Assembly: GCA_009741485.1 (NCBI GenBank)
Contig: CM019236.1
Span: forward strand, 51,013,116 to 51,077,115
Source: Malurus cyaneus samueli
Lineage: Eukaryota > Chordata > Aves > Passeriformes > Maluridae
Length of the DNA: 64,000 bases
Reading direction: 5' to 3'
Shown: piece after piece, positions 13,492-24,927 of the stretch
How positions within the stretch are numbered: the first letter of the stretch is position 1
Layout: every line of letters begins with the position of its first letter
Notes under the pieces: model-generated
What the model was told of the DNA's origin: nothing
The model's database searches: none
The model's input: the letters and a program-made list of their open reading frames with translations, nothing else
Made by a program: the position numbers and the translations under genes

Positions 13492-13785
13492 AAAAAGTTT
13501 ATTTCGAAATTTTCAATGTAGTTGTTCCTTTTAGTGATACCCAGTACATTTACAAAAAAGAATATTAAAGAAAACATACAGAATGCACTGAAAAAGTTTA
13601 TGTCGAAACTTTCAATGTAGTTNCTTTTAGTGATACCCAGTACATTTACAAAAAAGAATATTAAAGAAAACATACAGAATGCACTGAAAAAGTTTATGTC
13701 GAAACTTTCAATGTAGTTATTCCTTTTAGTGATACCCAGTACATTTACAAAAAGAATATTAAAGGAACATGCAGAATACACTGAA
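13492..13785. repeat. tandem repeat, three copies of a ~99-bp unit, with one N
   Basis: Three successive copies start at about 13492, 13591 and 13687 with 'aaaaagttta', followed by 'tttcaatgtag', 'cttttagtgatacccagtac' and 'aagaatattaaag'. The first two starts are 99 bp apart. The second copy is about 3 bp shorter and contains the only N I noticed in the window (13623), exactly where the other copies read 'gttgttcc' or 'gttattcc'. The third copy has drifted a little at its end. A 100-codon minus-strand open frame across it simply reflects the repeat. Confidence 0.9.
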
Positions 13786-14684
13786 AATCATCCTGTGTAG
13801 TAGGTTGCAAGCCAGTTCCCCACAAACTGATAAATTAAAAAACCCCAGCTGAAGATTAAAATGTTACACAAGTGATCAGAATGCTGAGAAGCCTTTTGCA
13901 GCAACCAATTTCCCATCTCTTGGAGAGAATAGGGCTCTCTTCACATGTGTTGTCTTTTTATTGTCCTTTAAAAACTGGAAGTTTCTTCAGACTCATTTTA
14001 CCAGACCTGGAGCCAGAGGAGGTAGTTACAATGTGGCTCTCCATTGTTTTTGTTGTCTAGTAGCCACATACACATGAACATGTGCTTCCACATGTATGAG
14101 TGAAGGCTTTGACTCCACAGAACTCCTGCCTATATGCCCCCAATATTAAATATTCAAAGCATGGTCTTATATCCTGCATTTCTTCTTATTTGTAGGTAGA
14201 TCAGAGTCTCAGTGGTCCCACCATTGCACTAATTGCCTTACCAACTGGGCTTTCTAACTTGTTATGTGAGTTGGCCTAACTTGCCAAAAGAACAGATTCC
14301 TGCAACACAGCAGCTGTTTTTCCTCATCTTCTTCTCTTCTGTTGTGAAGCTAGGTATATCTGCATTATCCCCAGCTGAGATTTGAGTCAGAAAAAGCATC
14401 AATATCCCTTATTCTTATTTTGCACCCTGGAAATGTGGTTAGGGTTCTATAGGTGCAGACCTGATTTAGCCTGCTGCCTGTGGCACTTCAGTCTCTGCTT
14501 GCATTTCTTTGCTTTTCATCACAATTCATCAGTTTCAAGATGCAAACTAGATGATATTAATGGTGTGCTGTTTTAGATACCACTTTCCAATCACAGTGAT
14601 TCCTTCAGTTGTCAGTCATACATATTTCAGTCATGTAACTGCATTTTGTCTAATGTGCATTATATTGGAGGACTGGCTTCCCTT

Positions 14685-14687
<3 letters not shown>

Positions 14688-14714
<27 letters not shown>
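14688..14714. repeat. poly(T) tract, 27 bases
   Basis: An uninterrupted run of T preceded by 'ttcccttttc'. It could be simple expansion or the poly(A) end of something inserted on the minus strand, but I see no recognisable inserted sequence next to it. Confidence 0.9.
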
Positions 14715-14720
<6 letters not shown>

Positions 14721-15417
14721 ACTTAGCCTATGCTGCTGAAAGGATCCAGGAAAGAATTATCCATCCAAACCTCAGTGTAATTTGGGACTTGGCTTTTTTT
14801 AGAGCCCCTTGCAAGCTCCAGCTGTAATCAGCTATTTAAGGCAGAGATTTTAGCACGAGTGCTACATATCTTCCACTTTGAATGCAGTTGCCAGTACACA
14901 GGGCGCTTTCTTACACAGATCTCTTGCTCTTGCATTTGGGAGATTATTTAAACAGCAGTTCATTAGGGAGAAGTAATATTTTTATGCATTTTAATGCATT
15001 AAGCTCTGCAAATCTAGAAATCTGGGGGGAAGGGAGCGATTACTGGATCATTTTCTGAAAACATGTGCAATATTGTCAGCTAGTCCATTTTCAGTTACCA
15101 ATGTTTGACCCCATTGTCCTCAAATTGTCCTATTTCTGTACTTGCACAGCAACATGTGAGAAAAACAAAAAGGCTTTGTGGCTGTGAATGAAGAAGGATT
15201 TGATAACCTACTTTGAACCTCAGATCCCCAGCAGGTTTTCCAGGATTGGTAATTCTTTTTCTCATTAGCTGGATAAGTTATGACCCGTGTGAATGTCACA
15301 TTGCCATATCTGCGGCATATTTTTAAGAAGCAAACTTCATATAGGATAAGGTCGTTCACAGGTTAAGACCAACATGGTCAACAAAGTGGTTTGTCACTTG
15401 TGTCAGTCAATAAGTGT

Positions 15418-15482
15418 TTGTTTTTGGTTTTTTTTTTGTTTTTGGTTTTTTTTGTTGTTGTTGTTTTGTTTTTGTTGTGTTA
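15418..15482. repeat. T/G-rich low-complexity tract
   Basis: Runs of T interrupted by single or paired G, including a short (TTG)n stretch. A short hydrophobic open frame across it (mainly F, L and V) is a product of the composition. Confidence 0.85.
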
Positions 15483-17844
15483 TATTTTTCTTCTTCAAGA
15501 CATTCCATTATTCTTTAATGGGGATAGAGTAAACAAATGTGTGTTGGTACTGTTGTCTGCCACAATTGAAAAATGTTCTTTAAGTATTTGAGTACAGAAG
15601 TGCTCTCAATAAGAAGAAAGTAAAGAGACCAAGAGGGGTTTTTTAAAGTGGTGTTTATGAGTTTTCTCCCTTGCTTAGCTATCAAATAATTAGGGTTTTG
15701 GAAAAATGGATTCGATTTGTGCTAATTGGAGTATGACATTCACTGTTACTGGTCTGTAAATTCCAGAGATATTCTGATCTTTATTGCACTTCACCTCCAT
15801 TTTCATTCTCTTATGATAATCTTCAAGAAGTCTGGTTCTGCTGCATTAGAGATTGGTTTCAGTGTCTGTACAATGTTTGCTACTATTGTAGTGTGACTTC
15901 CTGTTTTCAATTTTTAAAATTTGTATTGGTACAGCCTTAACTTACAGAAATAAAGACCATTTAAAATAAATCAAAATAGTCATTGATGTCTGTGATAAGT
16001 GCATGCTTTATTCACAGTATTTTGTCTGTAATTAGGTGTGGCAATCAGAAGTCTCATGTATTTAATAAACTGTTTTCTGCAAAGTTGACTGTTTTTTTTA
16101 ATCAAGTGAAAACAATTTCTGTGGCATTTCAATGTGTGTTGTATTAAAAACGCACAAGTTGTGCCTCATGCTTTTCAAGTATTAGTATCTGCATAGCTGT
16201 GGAGTTCCTATGGGCCTGTGGTGCATTTTCATTAGCAGAGTGCAGATAGACTTACCGAGAAATAGTTGCTGTCATACCCTCCTAACTTCTGGGGATGTGT
16301 TTCAGGAAAACATTTAAACAATTGCTTAAGTAAGTCCTTCCCTACTCAGGAATGTACTTAAATGCAAGCTTGACTTGAACCATGTGCCCACTTAATCTCA
16401 ATAGTGTAAGAGTGAAAGCCTGCATCCTGAGAGCCATATCAGAGAGACTTCTGGATGTAATTTTCCTGAACCTAAATTCCAAGGCACAGTTTGGCCTGAA
16501 ATTATTTATTTTGCATTCAGAATTTCAGCAGTAAGATCTGCTCTCCACATAGTTTTATTTTAATGTCCATCTAGAACAACATGTGAATTTAAGAATATGC
16601 ATCTTTTTAGACAGTTGCTTGTCAGGTGTGAATTTTAAATTTTATCTGTTCAAGACGTTTTAAAATCAAAGGACCAGAAAACTAAAACTAATATAGCCCC
16701 TATATTGTGAAAGTGAAACATCCCAAATGAAAAAAATCCCTTAAGAAATTCCTCAGAGCTACTGTTCACATGATGATAACTGTGTTGAAGAAGGTCAGAG
16801 TGTCTTGAGTTCTTCCAAAGGAACATGGAAAAAGCCAGGAGAAAAATAAAAAGGAAAAAGCCAAAACTTCCTGAGACTGCCACCTAGGGAACCACAATGT
16901 GTGCCATTTTTAGGACATCAGTGCAGTATGGTAAGAGGTAAGTGACACTATGGGTGAGATAGAAACATGATTTTCACCACCTATCCTGGGATTGCATTTC
17001 CATCATCTGACAAATTCTGAGGGAAAAAGCTCCGTTCCTGATGCTTTGTGCTAGCAGCTGGATTGTGCTCGGCACAGCAATATGTAAAAAGTCCCGCTTC
17101 TGTCCCAGTGACAAGGGGGAGGAAAAAAGGAAGGCCTTTGGATGTTAGTTACACATGCACAGTAAACCTCTTAGATTAAACTTTAAAGCTTGAACTAAAC
17201 TGTCTTCACAGAGGTTGAAATTAATGAGCTTATGTTTGCTCTAAACGGGCTGTTAATGGTTAATGGTTTAATGAAGACTCAGCTGAGCAAATTGCCAGAG
17301 TTTTGGTAACTCTGCTGCTTTTGCTTTTCCCTTTGTACTCTGATTAACTCAGATGGCCATTTTCAGATCTGCTCACTTCCCCAGCCAGTGGAATGGCTGG
17401 ATAACCAGATGCAGCGTGCACAAGCTGGGTGCAGTCTTGCATTGTCCAGGCCTTTGGTGTAGCAGGGCTAGCAGCACTGAGGAATATGGCTCAGTCAATC
17501 TGGAGTGCTTCCCCAGATGGGTCTCACAAAAGTGGCAGAATCTGAGCTCAGTTGTGCCTGAATATGTCTGAACACTGTGTTCACAGCATTGCTGAAGGGT
17601 ATCATGACTGCAACTGATGCAGAGGTTGCTGAGGGACACTGGCATTTTACCTTTTCAGATAAGCTTTGAAGGTGCCAAAGTGGAATCTGTAATTTGCTGG
17701 TGGTTTACTTTGTAGTATACACCAAAGTGGGAAAAAACATTTATCCTGAAAAGATCCACAACATTTCTTCTTGGGCGTAGCCTGACAGCTTACTATGTTA
17801 CAACCTTCACTACTGTCTCTCAAGAAGACTAAATAGAAAGAAAG

Positions 17845-17881
17845 AAACAAAACAAAACAAAACAAAACAAAACAAAAAAAA
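17845..17881. repeat. (AAAAC)n microsatellite
   Basis: About six AAAAC units followed by a short A run, after a (GAAA)-like lead-in. Confidence 0.9.
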
Positions 17882-18070
17882 TCGAAGATGGCTCTGTATG
17901 AGAAGATGTGGCTATTTGCGTGTGGACACTTTGTTACCAGGTCCACATTCCAACAGGAAGAGAATGCACATGCAAGACTGGTAGCACATGAGACACGTTT
18001 ATTGCTAGTTCTCAAAAAAATGGTAAGGAAATGGTCATGGAGGAGCTTTAAGACAAAATCCTGCATGTAC

Positions 18071-18998
18071 AAGTGGAGTTCCTCGAGGACAGGTATTTCA
18101 ACTGGTGCAGTTTAACATTTTTGTCAGTGGGATTGAGAATATCTTCAGCAAGTTTGCTGACAAAGCTGAGCTCTGTGGTGGAGGGAGCAGATGTCTGAGA
18201 AGTGGGCTGATGCAAACCTCATGAAGTTCAGAAAGGCTGAGTGCAAGGTGCTGCCCCTGAGCTGGGGCAATTCCAAGGACAAACATGGCTGGGCAGAAAA
18301 TGGACTGAGAGCTGCCCTGCCAAGAAGGACCTGGGGGTGCTGTGGGTGAGAGGCTGGACATGACCCAGCCATGGCACTGCCAGCCCAGAGAGACAAACGT
18401 GTCCTGGGCTGCATCCAAAGCAGCGTGGGCAGCAGGGGAGGGAGGGGATTGTGCCCCTCTGCTCTGCTCTGGTCAGACCCCACATGGAACACTGCACCCA
18501 GCTCAGGGGGCCCCAACGTAAGAAAGACATGGACCTGCTGGAGCAAATCCAGAGGAGAGTCATGACATAGATTAGGAGGATGGAGCACCTCTGGGCAAGG
18601 AAAGGCTGAGATGTCAGGGCTCTTAAGCTTGGAGATGAAAAAGAGCTGGGGGCATTTTACAGAAACTTCCAGTACCTAAAGAGGTTCTAATAGAGAGCTG
18701 GAGAGGAATGTTTTACCAGGGCATGGGGTGATAGGGAAAGGGGGAATGCCTTTGAACTGAAACAGGGTGGGCTGAGTTTAGATATTAGGAAGAAATGCTT
18801 TACTTGTGAAGGTGGTGAGACACTGGCACAAGTTGCACATAGAAGTTGTGGATACCCCATCTCTGGAAATGTCCACAGGGTGGATGGGGGTTTGAGCAAC
18901 CTGGTCCAGTGGAAGGTGCCCCTGCCCCTGGCAGAGTTGGAACTAGATGATCTCTAAGGTCCCTTCCAACCCAAATCTTTCTATGAGTCTTATGATTA
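18071..18998 (+). mobile_element. CR1 LINE, 5'-truncated, plus orientation
   Basis: This is a CR1 fragment. It starts in the C-terminal RT region ('agtggagttcctcgagga', 'cagcaagtttgctgac'), continues through the long 3' untranslated part ('cctgggggtgctg', 'catcctgggctgcatc'-like segments) and ends in the diagnostic tail ('gatctctaaggtcccttcc' then 'tcttatgatta' near 18990). The coding part is interrupted and non-functional. The internal short frames are relics. Confidence 0.9.
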
Positions 18999-19589
18999 TT
19001 CACCTCAAAACTCCTAATGCACTAGCAATAATTTTTACCTAGTCCCGTCCCATGTCACCTAGATTTGCTTGCATGGGCTGCGAAGGATGGAGCATGTGGC
19101 CGTGTGGGCACAGCTGGGCAGCTTTTCTATACCACCCCCATCATTGCTGGGGCATGGCTCTGGGGGGAGAAAAAGTGAATGAACTGCAGAAGCAGCATGG
19201 TTCTGTTCTGTTTCTTCCAGGGAAGTTCCCAGGACCAGCACTGCAGAGTTTGTCCCTCTCCCGCTGCCACCTGTCCCTTCCTGTCCCACAGGAAGAGCAC
19301 AACTCCACGCAAACACAGCTGAGGCCAGCAGAGAATTGTGGCACTGATGTGGGAAGAGCTGTGGGGAATGGAGGTGAGCCTGAGCCCAGCGGAGAGGACT
19401 TGAGCTGAGCTGGAGATGCTGAGCACAGCCAAGCACAGTGGTTGAAAGCAAGCAACACAGTGTGGACTATTCCGGCGTTTGCAGGGTTTGTCCATCATGG
19501 TTTTTCATTGCTGGGGACAGGGGATGCCATGGGGGGGTCAGCATCTGCTGTCTTGTCTTTATCTCAGCAGCCACGCAGACTGAGTCAAG
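18999..19589. other. intergenic region between CR1 and LTR fragment
   Basis: No gene is recognised. Overlapping open frames on both strands at 19.05-19.5 kb reflect a local rise in GC. Part of the sequence before 19590 may be the upstream portion of the LTR, but I cannot see its edge. Confidence 0.4.
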
Positions 19590-19795
19590 GTGGTGAACAC
19601 CTTTTGTGTGCAAAGAACCTTCTCTTAACTAATACTTTAGTTTTTAATACTGTTTCTGTTACTGTGTGTTTCTTGCTCCTTTGCTTGTTTTCAGTAAACT
19701 GTTATCTCAACCCATATCTGCCTTTGTCCCTCTCTCATGGGAAGAGGAGTGGGAGGAATGGAAGCAGCTCATTTGGAGTTTAATTCCCAGTTGTT
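19590..19795 (+). mobile_element. avian endogenous-retrovirus LTR fragment (3' part)
   Basis: The segment with 'cagtaaactgttatctcaac' followed by pyrimidine-rich sequence, 'gaggagtgggaggaatg' and 'gagtttaattcccagttg' resembles the R-U5 end of LTRs common in bird genomes. In those LTRs a similar string is followed by a G-rich block and an end reading roughly 'gctggggttaaacca'. The similarity is recalled, not computed. No target-site duplication and no internal retroviral genes are visible, so this would be an old solo or partial LTR. The 5' edge is uncertain. Confidence 0.5.
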
Positions 19796-21772
19796 TTTAA
19801 ATCATCAAATGGTAAATGAAACAGGACTGAAGGAGAAAAACCAATTCAAATATGTACCTAGGGAAAGGCAGAAACACCGAATGCTGAGGAGGTAGAATGC
19901 TGCCAGCCATGGAACCATTAACCCTGTCATACAAGATGATGCCATTCATCTGCCTTTGGATTTCTGTGTGTCTGGATCTTGATGAGGAACACCAGAAATG
20001 CTCCTCGAGGCTCAGGGTGGCCAGAAGTTCTAATGTGCGGAGGGTTGTCTGAGGAAATGACTGAGCTGACAAGCATTGCCCACCTACCAAAACAGAGAGG
20101 TAAGCTGTATCCTCCCTCCTCTAAAATGCTATCTGCTGTGGGGGTCACCTCTCCGCAACATCTGTGTCCTTCAGGCTCATGGGTCTGGAGCCCCTTCTGG
20201 AGACAGGTCTGTTTACACAGCTGTAAAAACTGGTTATGAAACTATTCAGCAGACCAGGAGTTGCTCAGAGCCACAGTGCTGCAACAGGCCCACGGTGCTT
20301 GCAAGCCAGCCAGGAGTGTGTCCTGGCTCACCCCTTGAGAGCTGAGTGGACTCTAAATGGTATCTAAAATCCCTGCTCTTTCTGGACAACAGTGCCAGGA
20401 GCCTGTGGTGTGTGTCAGTGTTTTTGCTGCATGTGCTAGCATAAAAACAAGAGTTAAAAATGAGTAGTATCTGGGCATTTTAGGAACTTCCAGATACTGC
20501 AGATACCTTTGTGTTCTTTATTGAGTTGCAGGGCACTCATGTTTGCTTCCATAGAGGAAGGATGAATATGGACCCTGGAAGGTGATTGCTGATTTGCTGC
20601 ATGAACAGCAACAAGCTTTTGCTCAAGGAGAAGCATGCAGAGATGGAGAGACATCAGAGCTGAGATCTAACCACTTGTGATGGAACCTTCTTAGCTCATC
20701 TGGCACCCTTCTCTTCTTCCTTCACCAAACACACACACGCAGTGCAGCTCTCAGCATCAGCATGGAGCAGAGCACTGGGTGTGCAGACATCCACCATGTG
20801 CATTTCAAATTAAACGGTCTAGCATGGAGCACCCACAAGCCATCAGGTAACAGCACAGTTGTCTGCATAGATGTAGGGTGTATGTGTGTGTTTTGGCAAG
20901 CAAATATTACTGTTTTCTTCCTGGATCATCTCAGTGACAGAAGCTTGGCAAGAGGGCTTGTGCCTGTGCAGATGGCACTGTTGTGTGACTTTGTGGGATT
21001 TCTGAGTATGGCATCAGCTGAACCAAACACAGAGACAACTTTTCCAAAGGAACCTTCCTTACTGAAGGTAAGAAGGCTCAGGATGCATCCCCTGCAATGT
21101 GGCTGGAAAACAAACCTTCCAAGAAGATCCATGAAGAAGGAGACAAAAGGCATTTTAGGGGTGAGGGAGCAGGACTCAGATTTAGGTGCAAGATATCCTC
21201 CTTTGTCAGCTCCCCATGTTCATACAGCGGCGCTGAGTTTGCACAGGCAGCCTGTGAGATGCATACATGAAAATTCAGCCATGCTGGACTTGATCCAGAG
21301 CCATCTAACGTTGATGTGATTATAACACAGAGCACTGATGATTGCATGGCTCTTCTGGGTATGGGACATGTGTTCCTGGCTGCTTAATGGTTTTCCAAAA
21401 TCTATCTGACAGGTCCTAGAGGGAACCCCTGTGTACACTTAGTAAGGGTGTTGTTTTGTTAGTATGTCCTGGTGATGCCCCAACAGTACTCTAAGTACTC
21501 CACAAGGTGTTCAGACATAATTTCAGATGCCTGGAGCATTATCCAGCTGCTGACAGGCAATGCTAGGCTAAGAGCTTTGTGGTTTGGTATGCAGCCACTG
21601 AAGTCAGCAATGAAGGCAGGAGGGAATACCCTTATCTTTAAGAAGAGCCCATGGACTGGCGTGGTACTGAACAAATATCCCAGACTTTCCAGGACTCTTC
21701 ACACTGTCCAAGAATGAAAGAGACAAACTCTTTTCTTCCGAACCAAAGAGAAGCAATTTACACAACCAATTG

Positions 21773-21855
21773 AAAAAAAAAAAAAAAAAAAAAAAAACCA
21801 ACAAACCAAAAAACACCAAAAAAACCCAAAAAACCAAACAAACAAAAAAAACAAA
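21773..21855. repeat. poly(A) run followed by A/C-rich tract
   Basis: There are 25 consecutive A (21773-21797), then about 58 bases made mainly of A with C ('ccaaaaaacaccaaaaaaacc'-like). This could be simple sequence or the decayed tail of an insertion. Confidence 0.85.
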
Positions 21856-23232
21856 ACCAGAAGCAAGGATGGTATATTTTCTGTAGGAGTTGAAAGGTGG
21901 ATAATTCTCATTCCTGCCTTCTGATGATAAAGCACCATCACAGATGGTAACTGATCCATGCTTGCCACCACAAAACTATAATTTTACTTCAGTTTTATTT
22001 TGTTATGCTAAGACTCCTTTTCTGCAAGCATTAGAGCTCCACGCTGCTCACAGCAATCATCACTTCCTGATCTGGCTACACTGCTGAGCCCTAGAGCAAT
22101 TAATATGATTTTTTTGTAGTTTATGAGGACAAGGTATGTAGTGGGAAGGAAAGGAAGAAGGGATGCAGACTTTAATGTTCATCACAGTGCGTATGGTAGA
22201 AGCGCTCCCGAACGCCCACCCTTGTGCCCTATTCTGTTGAAGCACTTGGCTCACTGCTCCCATTCAGGACTGAGTAGCATTAATAAGAAGCTGTTACCGT
22301 GGGCACTATGAAGTATCAGAGCTCAGCTGAAACCAGACACACCAATTCTGAGAATCTGGAATATGGAGGAAGTGGGAACTAGGACTTAATATCCTGGTAT
22401 GTGATAAACCCTGCCTTGGGAAGCCAGAAACAATCCCTGTCTTCTTTTGCAGTTGCCTGAGTGATGCTGTGATTCAAGAAACACCCACCGATTTTCACAC
22501 CGAGGCCTATCAGAAGTTAATTAAGCAGAATTAATTGCAGTGTGAGAATTCCAGTGAGGCTGGAGATGTTTTGTCTTTCGGGACAACTGGTGTTGTATGG
22601 TTAGTGTCTTGAATTTAGCAGGCTGTTTCCCAAAACGCTCTGGGTGCTCTCAGAAGTAGAGAAGGTGAGCCAGTCACAGCTCGCAAGATGGCAAGGGGCA
22701 TGTGGGGAAATGTGGGGCTGAACGTTACTGATCCAAGGACTGGGCAGAGAAACATCCTTGGAGGTACAAAACTCTATGGAGAACAGGTAGGGGGAAAGCA
22801 GCGCCTCAACGCTAGAAGGCAAACCTTCGTCAAGGAGACTGCTGGTGAGAGACCAGCTCATCATTTCTGTGAGCATTCTAGCCTCTTTTAGCAGAGTTGT
22901 CCCCCTAATAACTCACCATGCATAGCTCAAGGGGCTGTCAGGCTCCACACAGAACAGAGGAGGAACATTTGCCATGAGCAAAGGTTTTAAACAGAACTTA
23001 GTTCAGAAAAAATGCTTGCAGCATACCTTTCAGATGGAAGGAAGCCCTGGTTTTGTCCCCTGACTAGTTGCAGTGTACAGGAGAACAGGAGGGTCCCTTC
23101 AGCTCGTGCGACTGCTGCCTCTGGACAGGCTTGCACATCATGTGTACCTTTTTGGCAGCAATCTCTCTTAAGAGTCTTCAGCAGGAGACCCTGGGCAGTC
23201 AGGGATGTGCTCACCACCAACTGAGGACTCCT

Positions 23233-23288
23233 GTTACAGAAGAGTCCAGAGCTCAGAGGAGTTACAGAAGAGTCCAGAGCTCAGAGGA
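23233..23288. repeat. tandem duplication, 2 x 28 bp
   Basis: The unit beginning 'gttacagaagagtccagag' and ending 'ctcagagga' occurs twice in direct succession, starting at 23233 and 23261, with no difference I can see. Confidence 0.95.
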
Positions 23289-24927
23289 TTAGACAATGTC
23301 CTGCATCCTTAGCCTGTGCAGGGCTCATCTGTTCAGCTTTTCAGCTTCATTTTCTTGCAGTGAGTCCTTCAGTTGGATTATGTAATTCCATTATCTTTTA
23401 TACACTATATTAACAGAAAAATCTGCAACAATACAAACCTCTTTTTAAAATCACATCTTCCCAGTGCGCAGCATTACAGCTCTGGGGCTGCAGTAACAGT
23501 CAGCAGTGGCCAAAAAAATCACAGGTTAAAAGGAGAAATCCAGCATCTCCCTCCTATTGACCTTGAGTGTACCACCTTCCCTTTTCCTGACACACAGAAA
23601 TAGTCACTGTGGGGATCACACTGCATGGATGTTCAGAGCAACCTCTCACTGGTAAATTCATTGGGCTATAAAATCCCATTAGTTTCAGCCATGTAAAAAA
23701 TAGACTTAAAGTATAGTAGATACAATAAAATTATAATGGTGTCGTAAAAATGCATTACTCCTTCATAAAGGATATTAAGTGTCTGAACAGCTACAAAAAG
23801 ATCCCCTATCAATCCTGTGCTTTCAATTCCTGCCTGCAGGGTTGGAGCTCTCCATTTATGAAATGCATACTGCCTGTCTTCATTTAACTCATGGCTCATG
23901 GTACTCATCATAATGACTTTGGCCCACTGAAGCAACAGGGTTTTGTTTAGCTGTGCCTGATAGGGAGAAGAAAGTGTGTATAGGTGGAAAATCCTACTTG
24001 ACTAGCAGTGCCTGTCAGCTTGCATAGATACCTGTGGTGCAGAGATGTGCTGGCAGCAGTGCCAGCCTGCACGTGAACACACAGAGTTATTCCCTGGTGG
24101 CAGGGTCAAATAAAACAGGAAACACCTTTGTGCTAGCCATGCTCCCGCAGTTTCTACAGCAAGAGAAAAGATGCTGTATTACCCCCTCTCTCTTACTGGC
24201 TCTGTGTGACAATACATTTCCAGCTTTACAGTAACATTAGGGTAACTTTATGTTGGTGCCTCTGAGTTTTCAGCACATAAATGCATGAAAAATCATCAGG
24301 GAAGATAACCTTTCTTCAATTCTTCACATTTTGTGAAAAACACTTTAAGTTGCTTCTAGTCCTCAATCATGACAGCACGTCACCAGGACAAGCTATTTTT
24401 ATTCCCTTTCTTTATTTGTTTTCTAGCATATTCAACTAGGCTCAACAATTTAATTTTGATGATGATGCTTCTAGAGCCAGCCAGTGTTAATTTATACTAT
24501 TTGAGGACTTTTCTCCAAAAATGAGCTCCCAGAAACATCAGTGTTCACCTCACCTGCAGCCCCTTTTTATTCCAAAGAATAAAAACCCTGCTCACAGTTT
24601 TATAACTAAGTTTCTCTGTTAGGTTGATTTAAGACATGGGCAGGTCAAGCAGCCAGACTGGCAGTCTGATTGCAATACTGACATCTCATGGCTAAAAGAA
24701 GTTGCTAATTCTTCTCCTTTATCCTCTGATTCCTCCTTCACCTACTTCTTCTTCACCTGAAAAGTATCCATTTCCATATGTCCCATGCTGCTGTGAAAGT
24801 ACAGAGTAGGATACTCAAGTGGTAGGTCACACACATTTGCACATGGTCACACTTCAGTGCAACTGGAACCTTCATTCTGTTCAAAAAAAGCCAGGACTGT
24901 GGCTCCTTTCTTCTGCATCTCTAATTT

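Larger units (their letters stand above)
13786..18070. other. AT-rich intergenic region with simple-sequence tracts
   Basis: No gene is recognised. It holds a 27-base T run (14688-14714), a T/G-rich tract (about 15418-15482) and an (AAAAC)n microsatellite (about 17845-17881). The rest, including the AT-rich part at 15.6-16.6 kb, shows no recognised coding or repeat identity. Confidence 0.5.
19796..24927. other. intergenic region, unassigned
   Basis: No gene or transposon is recognised. A plus-strand open frame of 185 codons (20762-21319) has no family resemblance. It lies upstream of an A25 run at 21773-21797 and an A/C-rich tract. A 28-bp tandem duplication occurs at 23233-23288. The remainder is unremarkable. 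Confidence 0.45.

Noticed and set aside
13479..13781. 100-codon minus-strand frame with a repeated peptide
   Set aside because: It only translates the 99-bp tandem repeat (a multiple of three, so the frame stays open) and includes the N.
15391..15591. Very hydrophobic 66-codon frame that could pass for a small membrane protein
   Set aside because: The hydrophobicity comes from a T/G-rich simple-sequence tract.
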